64,000 bases of DNA from Acinetobacter sp. WCHAc010034 (GTDB lineage: Bacteria; Pseudomonadota; Gammaproteobacteria; Pseudomonadales; Moraxellaceae), in assembly GCF_001696615.3 (NCBI RefSeq), contig NZ_CP032279.1, forward strand, positions 2,480,001-2,544,000, written 5' to 3'. How positions within the stretch are numbered: the stretch's first letter is position 1; each line of letters starts with the position of its first letter. Made by a program: the position numbers and the translations under genes. The notes under the pieces were generated by a model. The model saw only the letters and a program-made list of their open reading frames with translations, ran no database searches and was not told the DNA's origin. This document shows, in pieces, positions 45,820 through 55,576 of this stretch.

Positions 45820-46848
45820 ATGAAAATTTTACATATTGCGAATTTCGGCTTCAATAAGCAGGGCGCCCATTTTTACTGTACAGACCGCAAAATTTCCGCG
45901 GGCTTGACCGAAAATGGCCATTTCGTTTATGACTTCAGTTTCCGCGATATGGCGCGCATGGGCACAATTTTTAAAACCAAAAAACTCGGCGCCAGCTGGG
46001 CCAATAAAGAAATCCTGAAAATCGTCAATAATATTGAGCCGGATCTGGTTCTGATCGGGCACAGCGACCTGATGAGCCCAGACGTGCTGAAAGAAATCAA
46101 GCAGCGGTTTCCAAAAACCAAAATCGCTTTCTGGTATGTCGATCCGCTGTATCTGGAGCAGAAGCTGGGTTTTGTCCGCGACTTTTCTCCGTATTTGGAT
46201 GCAATCTTCTGCACTACAGGCGGCGAGTACCTGAAAAAGCTGAAGCAGCCGCATTTAAAGGCCGCCTATATGCCGAATGTCGGCCACCGCAATGTGGAAG
46301 TGCTGAAGCAGTTCGAATCTGAAAATATTGATAAGGAATTTATTTTCTGCGGCGTCATTTATAAAGAGCCGGAACGCGAAAAGTTCCTGAAGGATTTGGC
46401 GGATACCCTCAGGCAGAATCAGGTGCAGTATCAATATTACGGCTGTTTCGAGCAGCCGGGGGTCTACGGCAAAGGCTATTATAAGGTGCTGTCCGAGTCG
46501 CGCATGGGGCTGAATTACTCACGCAGAAATGATGTCACGCTGTACAGCTCAGACCGCATTGTGCAGCTGACCGGCAATGGCCTGCTGACATTCAGTCCGA
46601 AAATCCCTGGCTTTGACAAGCTGTATACAGCGCAGGAAGTGGTTTATTTTGATGACCAGAATGATTTGGCCGAAAAAATTAAATTCTATGCGGATCACCC
46701 GGAGCAAGCCCGGAAAATTGCCGAAGCCGGCTGGAATAAAACCCGAAGCAGCTTCAATGCCAAGCGCATCAGCCAGTTTATGATTGAAGTGACTTTTGAT
46801 CAGCCATTGTCGGAAGCGTACGAATGGGCGCATGAGGTATATGCTTAA
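45820..46848 (+). CDS. CgeB/GT4-like glycosyltransferase of the outer core
   Basis: A 342-residue GT-B glycosyltransferase. It opens with LHIANFGFNKQGAHFY, and the C-terminal half has RMGLNYSRRNDVTLYSSDR and a glycan-binding LTGNGLLTFSPKIPGF, as in CgeB-like enzymes. It presumably adds a core sugar to lipid A-linked acceptor on the cytoplasmic face. Its stop overlaps the next start (TAATG). Composition is close to the host average, consistent with a conserved inner part of the locus. Confidence 0.83.
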   Translation: MKILHIANFGFNKQGAHFYCTDRKISAGLTENGHFVYDFSFRDMARMGTIFKTKKLGASWANKEILKIVNNIEPDLVLIGHSDLMSPDVLKEIKQRFPKTKIAFWYVDPLYLEQKLGFVRDFSPYLDAIFCTTGGEYLKKLKQPHLKAAYMPNVGHRNVEVLKQFESENIDKEFIFCGVIYKEPEREKFLKDLADTLRQNQVQYQYYGCFEQPGVYGKGYYKVLSESRMGLNYSRRNDVTLYSSDRIVQLTGNGLLTFSPKIPGFDKLYTAQEVVYFDDQNDLAEKIKFYADHPEQARKIAEAGWNKTRSSFNAKRISQFMIEVTFDQPLSEAYEWAHEVYA

Positions 46849-47600
46849 TGTGGATTTTATATGTCTTGGCCGGCATCGCAGTTTTGGCCGCGGTGCTGTA
46901 CCTGCTGGGCAATTATACCTTTTGGCTGCCGCTGCGCAGCGCTGAATTGCCGCGTGTCGTAATGCTGCATCAAGTGACGCCGCATGAAGATGCTTCAGGC
47001 ATGAATATGCCTCCGGCCAAATTTGAGCTGCTGCTGCAGTATCTGGTGAAAAAGAAAGCCGTTTTCTGTTTCGTTTCCGAGCTGGATCAATATCAGGGCC
47101 AGCGCAATGTTTTCGCTTTGTCTTTTGATGATGGATTTTTGGATAACTATCAATACGCTTATCCCTTGCTGAAGAAATATCAGGCTAAAGCGACTATTTA
47201 TTTAGCCACGCAAATTGAAGGCATCGAAAAATTAAATGCTGAACAGATCCGGGAAATGTCTGATTCAGGCCTGATTGAATTTGGCGCGCACACCCAGCAT
47301 CATGTGAATCTGCTTAAGCTGTCTGATGATGAGGCTTTTGCAGAAATGCAGGCCTCAAAACAGGATGTGGAAGCCTTGGCCGGGCGCTGCCTGAGCTTTG
47401 CCTATCCCTTTGGGCGCTTTAATGCAAAGCATCAGCAGATGGCCAAAGAAATCGGCTTTAAAAATGCGGTATCGACCCGCAAGAAAGTCGAAGCCTATAC
47501 CGCAGAAAATCAATTCAATATTCCCCGCGTCAGCACGCATGGCGCGATGAATGCCGTGCAAATGCGCATTGCCTTAGCCAAAGGACGCTATAAATTATGA
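46848..47600 (+). CDS. Polysaccharide deacetylase family protein
   Basis: A 250-residue protein with an N-terminal membrane helix (ILYVLAGIAVLAAVLYLLG) and a NodB domain: LSFDDGFLDN (metal-binding Asp) and EFGAHTQHHVNL (HxxxH motif). It should remove N-acetyl groups from a hexosamine of the core. A similar deacetylase (Pda1) is common in Acinetobacter outer-core loci. It is coupled to both neighbours by overlapping starts and stops. Confidence 0.85.
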   Translation: MWILYVLAGIAVLAAVLYLLGNYTFWLPLRSAELPRVVMLHQVTPHEDASGMNMPPAKFELLLQYLVKKKAVFCFVSELDQYQGQRNVFALSFDDGFLDNYQYAYPLLKKYQAKATIYLATQIEGIEKLNAEQIREMSDSGLIEFGAHTQHHVNLLKLSDDEAFAEMQASKQDVEALAGRCLSFAYPFGRFNAKHQQMAKEIGFKNAVSTRKKVEAYTAENQFNIPRVSTHGAMNAVQMRIALAKGRYKL

Positions 47601-48370
47601 TTCCATGCAGTGTTTATATTGTCACCTTGAACTGCGGCGCCTGGCTGCGCGATACGCTCAATAGCGTCAAGGACTTTGCCGAAGTGGTTATTCTGGATTC
47701 CGGCAGCACCGATGATACCTATGCCATTGCGCAGTCATTTCCGAATGCCCGCATTGCGCATCAGGACTGGCAGGGCTATGCAGGCCAGAAAAGTTTAGCG
47801 CTGGCGCAATGTAAAAATGACTGGGTGCTGAATCTGGATGGCGATGAAGTGCTGTCGCCTGAACTGAAAGCTGAAATTGAGCAGGCCATTCAGGCAGATC
47901 AAATTGATGCCTTAATCACCCCCATCAATGATGTGTTCTTGGGTGTGCCGAACAGCAAGCACACGAAGAAGCATGCCAAAGTGCGTTTTTTCCGCAAGAG
48001 CAAAGGCCAGTATGACCTTGAGAATAAAGTCCATGAAAATGTGGTGGTGAATGGCGAGAGCGCCCGCGCTGCCGGGGATATCTATCACTATGGCGAATCG
48101 AGCATTTTTGTCAAAGTTGAAAAAAACAATCAGTATTCAAACTTGAAGGCGGCGGAAAAGTTCCAAAAAGGCAAAAAGCCAAGCGTATTGAAGCTGAGCC
48201 TGGTGATGCCTATGACTTTCCTGAAATCCTATTTCATCCGCCGCAGCTGCCTGAATGGCTGGCGCGGCTTTGTAAACAGCATGATCAATGCATTTTATGC
48301 TTTTCTGAAAGAAGCAAAACTGTTTGAGCAGCATCAAAACGCGCAAAAGAACCGCCAGGACAAGCCATGA
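47597..48370 (+). CDS. Family 2 glycosyltransferase (WaaE-like)
   Basis: A 257-residue GT-A enzyme. It has VYIVTLNCGAWLRDTL, the nucleotide site LDSGSTDDTY and the metal site NLDGDEVLSPEL. It resembles lipopolysaccharide core transferases of the WaaE/KdtX type, which often add glucose to inner core. The start overlaps the deacetylase stop by four bases and the end overlaps the next start. No specific sugar can be assigned. Confidence 0.87.
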   Translation: MIPCSVYIVTLNCGAWLRDTLNSVKDFAEVVILDSGSTDDTYAIAQSFPNARIAHQDWQGYAGQKSLALAQCKNDWVLNLDGDEVLSPELKAEIEQAIQADQIDALITPINDVFLGVPNSKHTKKHAKVRFFRKSKGQYDLENKVHENVVVNGESARAAGDIYHYGESSIFVKVEKNNQYSNLKAAEKFQKGKKPSVLKLSLVMPMTFLKSYFIRRSCLNGWRGFVNSMINAFYAFLKEAKLFEQHQNAQKNRQDKP

Positions 48371-49395
48371 AAATTGTTCAGGTCTTGGCGACCAGCGGCG
48401 GCATCGGCGGCTTGGAGCAGCATACCTTTAACTTGGCGAATGAGCTGTCGCAGCAGCATGAAGTGCATATGATTGCGCATCCTTGCTATGCGGAAAAGTT
48501 CAATCCGCAGGTGCATTTTCATGCGGTCGATTTTGCCCGCAGCCGCTGGAACATCCTGCTGCTTTGGCAGCTGAAAAGCCTGATTAATCAAATTCAGCCG
48601 GATATTGTGCATGCGCAGGCCGGCAAGGCGGCTGAGCTGATTGCAAAAATCCGCGCATGGCTGCAGCCTGTTAAATTTGTCAGCACGGTGCATGGCACTA
48701 AAAAAAATAAATCCGCTTATGCGGCTGCAGATGCGGTGATTGCGGTCAGCCAGGCGCTGACGCAGAGCATACCGCCTGCCAAGGCGCATGTGATTTATAA
48801 CGGCGTGCATGCGCAGCCTAGGCTTTCCGATCAGCAAAAACAGCGGCTGAAAGCTGAAATTTATGCGCAGCATCCGGCTTTAGACGCTTCCAGAAAAATT
48901 GTGATGTGCATTGGCCGCTTAGAGCCGGTGAAAAATATCAGCCTGCTGCTTCAAGCCATGCAAGGCATAGACGCCAACCTTTGGATTGTGGGAGATGGCT
49001 CATTGCGTCAAAGACTGGAAAGCCAGATGCAGCAGCAGAATCTGCAGCATCAGGCGGCTTTTCTTGGGTTCCGGAGTGATGCGCGTGATTTGATTCAGCT
49101 TGCGGATGCCGTGGTGCTGTCCTCAGACCGCGAGGGTTTCCCGCTGGTGATGGTTGAGGCGCTGCAGGCGGATAAAGCCATGGCATCGACCAAAGTCAAT
49201 GGCGTGGTTGAATGGCTGCCGGAGCCGTATTTGGCCGGCACCGGCAAAGCGGATGAATTGCATGCTGCAATTATAAATGCGCTGTCTGCGCAGGCCGAAT
49301 TTCAGCCCTTATTTGCCAGAGCCAAGGCTGAATTGACTGTTCAAGCAATGGCAGGGCAAACGCTGAATATTTATGAGCAATTGCTGCAAAAATAG
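48367..49395 (+). CDS. Family 4 glycosyltransferase of the outer core
   Basis: A 342-residue GT-B transferase. It reads QVLATSGGIGGLEQHTFNLA at the acceptor side and GRLEPVKNISLLLQAM, GDGSLRQRL and SSDREGFPLVMVEAL in the donor-binding half. The EGFPLVMVEA motif is the usual GT4 EX7E signature. It is the last plus-strand gene of the first outer-core block. It converges with the minus-strand gene at 49410 without an obvious terminator between them. Confidence 0.88.
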   Translation: MKIVQVLATSGGIGGLEQHTFNLANELSQQHEVHMIAHPCYAEKFNPQVHFHAVDFARSRWNILLLWQLKSLINQIQPDIVHAQAGKAAELIAKIRAWLQPVKFVSTVHGTKKNKSAYAAADAVIAVSQALTQSIPPAKAHVIYNGVHAQPRLSDQQKQRLKAEIYAQHPALDASRKIVMCIGRLEPVKNISLLLQAMQGIDANLWIVGDGSLRQRLESQMQQQNLQHQAAFLGFRSDARDLIQLADAVVLSSDREGFPLVMVEALQADKAMASTKVNGVVEWLPEPYLAGTGKADELHAAIINALSAQAEFQPLFARAKAELTVQAMAGQTLNIYEQLLQK

Positions 49396-49409
49396 CGCAG
49401 GAAAATTCC

Positions 49410-50294
49410 TTAGTTTTTGGCGGTTAAGCGGATCGCATCTAAAACCACAAAACCGCCTTCAGCATTGATGGTATGGCAGCCGTCATCGCTGTCATGCCAC
49501 TCCGGCAGGACAACTTCCAGCAGGCGCTCTTCATAATGCGCCGGGCTCAGCCGCACAATCTCCTTCAGCTCAATGTTGCCGCCATAGCGCTTTAAGGAGT
49601 CTTGGCTTGGACGAACCAGCTTGCCGTCATAAATGAAGGGCTTGCCTGCCATGCGGAACTGCTGATGGCCCTTGCATACCGGATTCTGCGGATGCTCCTG
49701 CCAGTTTGGATTTAAAATATCTTCGGTAAAAAACAGGTCTAGGCGGTCGCCGAATTTTTTGCAGTTTCTGCGCGTGGAGGTAAATAAGTACCACATGCCT
49801 TCATGGTAAAAAGGTGTGCTGTCCACAGCTTCAATGCCTTCTAGAATATTTGAATGCTTTTCCCATTTCAGCGGAAACTCGGTGCATTTCCACAGTTCAA
49901 CGGTTTTATTGGCGCTGCTTTCCGGAATCATGTACCAGTCATTCCCGGCTTTAAAAACACAAGGGTAGGACAGATGATAGTCCAGTTTTAAAATGGTTTG
50001 CGGTTCAGTATAAGCCCCATCTTTAAAGACTTCCAGAACCGATAAAAAGCCGACAGGGTGAACATCATCGACTTCTTCAAAAAAAATGAAATAGCGGTCA
50101 TTTTCCTGCGCATAAAAACAGTCTGCAAAGGTGAATTTGCGCGGCGAGTGGATTTCAAAAAGATTTTTTAATTGTTCTTGGCTTTTTAACGATTCGTCCA
50201 GCCAGCCAAAACGCATGTACCAGTGGGAATCAAATTTTTTAGCTTGCTGATTTTGCTGGTGTTTGTACCATTTTTTTAACAAAATTCTTTTCAT
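49410..50294 (-). CDS. Beta-propeller, glycosyl-hydrolase-like protein of the outer core
   Basis: A 294-residue protein with repeated blade-like segments: DSHWYMRFGWLDESLK, SYPCVFKAGNDWYMIPES, STPFYHEGMWYLFTSTR and KPFIYDGKLVRPSQDS. Such patterns occur in GH43-like five-bladed propellers and in the N-terminal part of GINT1-like transferases. Acinetobacter outer-core loci often contain a putative glycosyl hydrolase, so it may trim or transfer a core sugar. No catalytic acid can be named safely. It is the only intact minus-strand gene between two plus-strand blocks. Confidence 0.65.
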   Translation of the reverse strand: MKRILLKKWYKHQQNQQAKKFDSHWYMRFGWLDESLKSQEQLKNLFEIHSPRKFTFADCFYAQENDRYFIFFEEVDDVHPVGFLSVLEVFKDGAYTEPQTILKLDYHLSYPCVFKAGNDWYMIPESSANKTVELWKCTEFPLKWEKHSNILEGIEAVDSTPFYHEGMWYLFTSTRRNCKKFGDRLDLFFTEDILNPNWQEHPQNPVCKGHQQFRMAGKPFIYDGKLVRPSQDSLKRYGGNIELKEIVRLSPAHYEERLLEVVLPEWHDSDDGCHTINAEGGFVVLDAIRLTAKN

Positions 50295-50375
50295 CGTAAG
50301 AAAATTATAAATTACTAACTATTCATATGATTCTACATTAGATATCATTTATATAGTTTATACAGGCCCATTTTG

Positions 50376-51140
50376 ATGAAAATTTTTGTGATAAGTATTG
50401 AGGAAGAAAACTCTCTTCGTTTAAATAACTTTACAGCACAGCCTTTTTTTCAGCAAGGTGCTGCGCCTTTTGCAAAAGTTGGTGTAAAAGGCTCGGAACT
50501 CCCTGTTAAGCAGTATTTTGAAATTGCGGTAAAAGGCCGCTCCCAGCCGCTTTCTCCAAGTGAGCTGGGCTGTTCCTTATCTCATATGGCTGCGCTGAAA
50601 GCATTTTTAGAAACTGATGATGATTATGCGCTTATTTTAGAAGATGACGCGCTGTTTCCTCATGCTTTGACTCTTGCGCAGATTGAAGCTGAAATAGAAA
50701 AGGCGGATTTTCCGCCTAATATTTTACTGAGTCTTGGTGGTATTCAAATGAAAGAGTCTTTAAAAGTCAGAGGAAAAATCAGAGCGCAAAAATTTTTAAA
50801 TAAAAATGTTTTAGAAGTAACACCGCATTATTATCATCGCGTTTGCGCAGCTTTTGCATATATTGTTGACCGTAAAATGGCTAATACTTTGCTTAAATAC
50901 AATGCGCGAATTAGAAAAGCGGATGATTGGGGCTATTTATATGACTTTGATTCTACTGCACATATTTTAATGACGCATATTATTGAGCATCCGCCCCTTG
51001 CTGTAGGGGAAACCGATGAGGCCATCAGCAAAATAGAAAATGAACGGGTTAATACTGCAGATTTGCCTGTGAGCAGCTATGGTAAATTCTGGCCTAAGAA
51101 TTTAATTAAATTAGTGACTTCGCGCTATAAAAATAACTGA
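50376..51140 (+). CDS. Family 25 glycosyltransferase (first of tandem pair)
   Basis: A 254-residue LPS glycosyltransferase of the LgtB/LpsA type; the ATG at 50376 is preferred over the TTG at 50373. It has FVISIEEENSLR, the acceptor segment SELGCSLSHMAALKAFL, the metal site ALILEDDA and LLSLGGIQ. Members add galactose or glucose to core oligosaccharide. The protein aligns along its length with the next gene, so the two probably arose by duplication. Composition becomes AT-rich from here. Confidence 0.85.
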   Translation: MKIFVISIEEENSLRLNNFTAQPFFQQGAAPFAKVGVKGSELPVKQYFEIAVKGRSQPLSPSELGCSLSHMAALKAFLETDDDYALILEDDALFPHALTLAQIEAEIEKADFPPNILLSLGGIQMKESLKVRGKIRAQKFLNKNVLEVTPHYYHRVCAAFAYIVDRKMANTLLKYNARIRKADDWGYLYDFDSTAHILMTHIIEHPPLAVGETDEAISKIENERVNTADLPVSSYGKFWPKNLIKLVTSRYKNN

Positions 51141-51182
51141 ATTTAATTTTTTGCAATGACACGTTGCTAAAGTAAAAATTTA

Positions 51183-51959
51183 ATGAGGAACATTTTGGAA
51201 AAGTATCTAATCAGTATTGAAGCATCGGAAAGCCCTCGTTGGCAGGCATTCTTTGCTCAAGAGATTTTTAAACAGAATCAGTCTGTTTTTCATATTTTTG
51301 GCGTAAAAGGCGCAGATTTGCCGACAGCGCTATATTTTAAATTAGCTGTTGCGAATAGAGAGAGGCCTTTATCTCCAGGAGAGCTGGGCTGCACATTATC
51401 GCATGTTGAGGCAATGAAGCATTTTTTAGCAACAGGGCAACAGTACGCCATATTTTTTGAAGATGATGCGATTCAAAAGCTAGACTTCTCATTAGATCAA
51501 TTAGAGCAGGACATTATAAAGCTTAATCTTAAGCCTAATTTCTTGCTCAGCTTAGGCGGCATACAGCTTTCATTCAGTGAAAAAGTGAAAGGAAAGTTTT
51601 TACAGGATAAATTATTCGGAAAGGCTGTTATTGATATTCATCCTTATTATTATAAAAATTTATCATCTACTTATGCATACATGCTTGATCGAAAAATGGC
51701 GCAAGTTCTAGTTGAGTACCATCAGCCTCCATGTGGCTGTGATCATTGGGGGGATTTAGCGTATTTGGAGGAAGTGCCTCATTTATATGCTACGTATTTG
51801 TTTGATCACCCAGAAATTATTAATGAACAGACGAATAGCTACATTGAACAAGAGCGCTTAAAAGTAAAAGGAATTGAAAATAATAAAGCTCAAAAGAGTT
51901 TTTATTTTCAATTAATTAATAAGCTCAAGCGCTTGCAACTTCAAAAATATCATGACTGA
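51183..51959 (+). CDS. Family 25 glycosyltransferase (second of tandem pair)
   Basis: A 258-residue GT25 enzyme. It shows [17 protein letters not shown], the metal site [18 protein letters not shown] and [12 protein letters not shown], all paralleling the preceding gene. A TTG at 51195 has GAGGAA six bases upstream and gives [10 protein letters not shown], which lines up with the first paralogue; the ATG at 51183 lacks a ribosome binding site. The real start may thus be 51195. It should add a sugar to the core; which one is unknown. Confidence 0.83.
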   Translation: MRNILEKYLISIEASESPRWQAFFAQEIFKQNQSVFHIFGVKGADLPTALYFKLAVANRERPLSPGELGCTLSHVEAMKHFLATGQQYAIFFEDDAIQKLDFSLDQLEQDIIKLNLKPNFLLSLGGIQLSFSEKVKGKFLQDKLFGKAVIDIHPYYYKNLSSTYAYMLDRKMAQVLVEYHQPPCGCDHWGDLAYLEEVPHLYATYLFDHPEIINEQTNSYIEQERLKVKGIENNKAQKSFYFQLINKLKRLQLQKYHD

Positions 51960-51975
51960 GAATGGTTCAAAAATA

Positions 51976-53037
51976 ATGAAATATTTAATCACTGGCGGCG
52001 CAGGCTTCATTGGTTCAGCTATAATCCGCTATATTATACGAAACACTGAAAATGAAGTTTTAAATATTGATAAATTGACCTATGCGGGTAATTTAGAATC
52101 TTTGGCTAAAATTGAGCAAAGTTCACGCTATCATTTTAATCAGATTGATATTTGTGACGCTGTGGCTTTGGATCGGGCGATAAAAGATTTTCAACCTGAT
52201 GTTGTGATGCATTTAGCCGCTGAATCGCATGTAGATCGCTCGATTGATGGTCCAGCAGCATTTATTCAAACCAATATTGTCGGAACTTATACTCTTTTAG
52301 AGGCCGTTCGAAAATATTGGTTAGCCTTAGATGCAGATAAACAAAAGAATTTCCGTTTTCACCATATTTCTACAGATGAAGTTTATGGTGATTTAGAGGG
52401 AACCACAGATTTATTTACAGAAAAAACGCCATATGAACCGAGTTCACCTTATTCCGCCAGTAAAGCGAGTTCGGATCATCTGGTTCGGGCATGGCATAGA
52501 ACTTATGGCTTACCAACGATTGTGACCAATTGTTCAAATAATTATGGGCCATATCATTTTCCAGAAAAACTGATTCCTCTGGTTATTTTGAATGCACTTG
52601 AAGGTAAAGCATTGCCCATTTATGGCAATGGTCAGCAAGTACGTGATTGGTTATTTGTCGAAGACCATGCCCGTGCCTTATATACGGTAGCGACCCAAGG
52701 TCAGGTTGGGGAAACTTATAATATTGGCGGCCATAATGAAAAACAGAATATTGAAGTTGTTAGAACAATTTGCCAACTATTAGATGAACTTCAACCACGA
52801 AGTGATCAACAGTCTTATGCATCTTTAATTACCTATGTTGCAGACCGTCCAGGGCATGACCTACGTTATGCTATTGATGCGAGTAAAATAAAAAATGAGC
52901 TGGGGTGGGTGCCGCAAGAATCTTTTGAAACGGGTATTCGTCAAACTGTAGAATGGTATTTGAGTCATTTAGACTGGTGCCGTAGAGTTCAAGATGGCAG
53001 CTATCAACGCGAGAGACTAGGAGTAGATCAATCATGA
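51976..53037 (+). CDS. rmlB: dTDP-glucose 4,6-dehydratase
   Basis: A 353-residue extended SDR enzyme counted from the ATG at 51976; the ATG at 51952 lies inside the previous gene. It has [11 protein letters not shown] (NAD site), STDEVYGD (acid/base region) and [10 protein letters not shown] (YxxxK). It forms dTDP-4-keto-6-deoxyglucose from dTDP-glucose. The stop overlaps the rmlA start. No rmlC or rmlD is present, so the product is not headed to rhamnose in this locus. Confidence 0.94.
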   Translation: MKYLITGGAGFIGSAIIRYIIRNTENEVLNIDKLTYAGNLESLAKIEQSSRYHFNQIDICDAVALDRAIKDFQPDVVMHLAAESHVDRSIDGPAAFIQTNIVGTYTLLEAVRKYWLALDADKQKNFRFHHISTDEVYGDLEGTTDLFTEKTPYEPSSPYSASKASSDHLVRAWHRTYGLPTIVTNCSNNYGPYHFPEKLIPLVILNALEGKALPIYGNGQQVRDWLFVEDHARALYTVATQGQVGETYNIGGHNEKQNIEVVRTICQLLDELQPRSDQQSYASLITYVADRPGHDLRYAIDASKIKNELGWVPQESFETGIRQTVEWYLSHLDWCRRVQDGSYQRERLGVDQS

Positions 53038-53912
53038 ATACAAAAGGAATTATTCTCGCAGGTGGTTCTGGAACACGTTTGTACCCCATTACCAAAGGCG
53101 TATCAAAGCAGCTGTTGCCGATTTATGATAAGCCGATGATTTATTACCCATTGTCAGTTTTGATGTTGGCGGGTATTCGTGAAGTGCTTATTATTACCAC
53201 ACCTGAAGATGTTGACAGTTTTAAACGCTTATTGGGGGATGGCTCACTGTTTGGTATTGAGCTGACTTATGCGGTACAGCCAAGTCCAGATGGCTTAGCA
53301 CAGGCATTTATTATTGGTGAAGATTTTATCGGTCAGAGCAATGTTTGTTTGGTGCTAGGTGATAATATTTTTTATGGTCAAGGCTTTACGTCAATGTTGA
53401 AACAAGCGATTACACGCCAACAAGGTGCGACAGTATTTGGTTATCAAGTCAAAGATCCTGAACGTTTTGGTGTGGTTGAGTTTGATCAAAATAAGTGTGC
53501 GATTTCCCTTGAAGAAAAGCCAAAACATCCAAAGTCTAATTTTGCGGTAACGGGTCTTTATTTCTATGATAATGATGTCATTCAAATTGCCAAACAAGTC
53601 AAACCTTCAGATCGTGGTGAGTTGGAAATTACCACGGTGAATCAGATGTATCTTGAGCGCGGTGACTTAAATGTAGAATTATTGGGCCGTGGTTTTGCTT
53701 GGTTAGATACGGGTACGCATGAAAGTTTACTCGAAGCGGCACAGTTTGTTGAAACCATTGAAAAACGCCAAGGCTATAAAGTGGCATGTTTAGAAGAAAT
53801 TGCTTTTAACAATGGTTGGTTAAGTACGGAGCAAATTTTAGAAATTGGTCGGAGCATGTGTAAAAATGAGTACGGTCAATATTTAATTTCATTGGTAGAT
53901 GATCAGATATGA
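53034..53912 (+). CDS. rmlA: Glucose-1-phosphate thymidylyltransferase
   Basis: A 292-residue enzyme that makes dTDP-glucose. The nucleotide loop is [18 protein letters not shown], with [11 protein letters not shown] and the C-terminal [15 protein letters not shown] typical of RmlA. It overlaps rmlB by four bases and the aminotransferase start by four, forming one sugar-nucleotide module. Confidence 0.95.
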   Translation: MNTKGIILAGGSGTRLYPITKGVSKQLLPIYDKPMIYYPLSVLMLAGIREVLIITTPEDVDSFKRLLGDGSLFGIELTYAVQPSPDGLAQAFIIGEDFIGQSNVCLVLGDNIFYGQGFTSMLKQAITRQQGATVFGYQVKDPERFGVVEFDQNKCAISLEEKPKHPKSNFAVTGLYFYDNDVIQIAKQVKPSDRGELEITTVNQMYLERGDLNVELLGRGFAWLDTGTHESLLEAAQFVETIEKRQGYKVACLEEIAFNNGWLSTEQILEIGRSMCKNEYGQYLISLVDDQI

Positions 53913-55006
53913 ACAGCCCAATTTACGTAACTCAGCCAGTCTTGCCTGAATTTGATGAATTTATTCCTTATTTAGAGCAAATTTGGAAAAATAAAATTTT
54001 GACTAATTGTGGCCCATTACACCAACAACTCGAACAGGAACTCTGTGCATATTTAGGTGTGGATTATATCTCGCTATTCAATAATGGAACTATCGCATTA
54101 GTAACAGCACTACAGGCATTAGGTTTAACTGAGGGTGAGGTTATTACTACACCTTATACATTTGTCGCAACTGCACATTCTATTGTTTGGAATAATTTAA
54201 CTCCTGTATTTGTTGATATTGATCCGAAGACATCTAATATTGACTCTATAAACGTTGAAAAAGCGATAACAGATAAAACAGTCGCAATTTTACCGGTGCA
54301 TTGTTATGGCATTCCTTGTGATGTAGAAAAACTGCAAGAAATTGCGAATCTACATAATCTTAAATTAATTTATGATGCAGCGCATGCTTTTGGTGTAATA
54401 CATCAGGGCAAAAGCTTATTAAAATATGGTGATTTAAGCATAATGAGTTTTCATGCCACAAAAGTGTTTAATACTTTTGAGGGGGGAGCAATTGTTTGCC
54501 ATAGTGCTGAAATGAAACAACGTATAGATCGTTTAAAGAATTTTGGCATTGTGAATGAAAGTACCATAGATGATATTTCTTTGAATGGAAAATTAAGTGA
54601 GATACATGCTGCGCTTGGCTTGCTTCAATTAAAAAGTATTGATCATATTTTACAAGCACGACAGAAAATTGATCGTATTTATCGCAGTTCATTCATAGAT
54701 ATAGAGGGTATACGTTGTATAGAGCGCATAGATTTAGTAAAAGATAATTACTCTTATTTCCCAATAGTTATTTCTGAGCCATACCCACTCAGTCGTGATG
54801 AATTATTTGAAAAATTGAAGCTCAACAATATTTTTGCAAGAAAATATTTTTATCCGATTATGACTGATCTAGCTGTTTATAAAAAATATCAGTCAGACAC
54901 CCCCGAAGCCAAACGCTTGTCAGAGCAAGTACTTTGCTTACCTTTATATCCAGATCTTTGCATGGAATCAGTAGAAAAGATCATTAATTTAATTAAGGAT
55001 AATTAA
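53909..55006 (+). CDS. DegT/DnrJ/EryC1-family sugar aminotransferase (VioA-like)
   Basis: A 365-residue PLP aminotransferase. The PLP lysine is in [14 protein letters not shown], with YDAAHAFGV and [11 protein letters not shown] as family marks. The N-terminus [16 protein letters not shown] closely recalls VioA of E. coli/Shigella as I remember it. Acting on dTDP-4-keto-6-deoxyglucose from RmlB, it would place an amino group at C4, giving dTDP-viosamine or dTDP-Fuc4N. No 3,4-ketoisomerase gene (FdtA type) is nearby, which argues against a C3-amino product. Stereochemistry is not shown by the sequence. Confidence 0.85.
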   Translation: MNSPIYVTQPVLPEFDEFIPYLEQIWKNKILTNCGPLHQQLEQELCAYLGVDYISLFNNGTIALVTALQALGLTEGEVITTPYTFVATAHSIVWNNLTPVFVDIDPKTSNIDSINVEKAITDKTVAILPVHCYGIPCDVEKLQEIANLHNLKLIYDAAHAFGVIHQGKSLLKYGDLSIMSFHATKVFNTFEGGAIVCHSAEMKQRIDRLKNFGIVNESTIDDISLNGKLSEIHAALGLLQLKSIDHILQARQKIDRIYRSSFIDIEGIRCIERIDLVKDNYSYFPIVISEPYPLSRDELFEKLKLNNIFARKYFYPIMTDLAVYKKYQSDTPEAKRLSEQVLCLPLYPDLCMESVEKIINLIKDN

Positions 55007-55575
55007 TGGCTTTTTTAACAGAAGATCAAATTAAAGCAATGGGCTTTGGTTGCGTAGGTGAAAATTGCTTACTTTCAGATAAAGCCTCTTATTATAATTG
55101 TCAAAATATAAGAATTGGAAATAACGTAAGAATAGATGATTTTTGTGTGCTATCAGCAGGGGATGGGGGGGTAACTATAGGGAATTATATTCATATTGCA
55201 GTATATAGTTCACTGATAGGCGCTGGAAAAATAGTGCTAAAAGATTTTTGTAATATCTCATCTAGGGTGGCAATTTATAGTAGTAATGATGATTATAGTG
55301 GTGAGTTTATGACAAACCCTATGGTACCTAAACAATATACGAATGTTGAAAACTCAGATGTTATCATTGGAGAGCATGTCATTGTCGGATCTGGAACTGT
55401 GATTTTACCTGGCGTGACTTTAGAAAAAGGTGTAGCTATCGGGGCATTAAGTTTGGTAAATAAAAGTTGCACAGAGTTTGGTATTTATATTGGGACTCCA
55501 GCAAAACGAATTAAGGAAAGAAAGAGGGATATACTCAAATTAGAGATAAAACTAAAAAATAATGGATTTGTTTAA
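55006..55575 (+). CDS. Left-handed beta-helix sugar acyltransferase
   Basis: A 189-residue hexapeptide-repeat enzyme. Repeats such as IGNNVRIDD, IGNYIHIAV, IGEHVIVGSGTV and LPGVTLEKGVAIGALSLV build the beta-helix. Following the aminotransferase with a one-base overlap, it most likely N-acetylates the C4 amino sugar (a VioB-like role). O-acetylation of a sugar cannot be excluded. Strongly AT-rich DNA (19 G/C in the line at 55201) fits horizontal origin. Confidence 0.82.
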   Translation: MAFLTEDQIKAMGFGCVGENCLLSDKASYYNCQNIRIGNNVRIDDFCVLSAGDGGVTIGNYIHIAVYSSLIGAGKIVLKDFCNISSRVAIYSSNDDYSGEFMTNPMVPKQYTNVENSDVIIGEHVIVGSGTVILPGVTLEKGVAIGALSLVNKSCTEFGIYIGTPAKRIKERKRDILKLEIKLKNNGFV

Positions 55576-55576
55576 T

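Noticed and set aside
51976..53912. Rhamnose biosynthesis from rmlB and rmlA
   Set aside because: rmlC and rmlD are missing and the next genes encode an aminotransferase and an acyltransferase.
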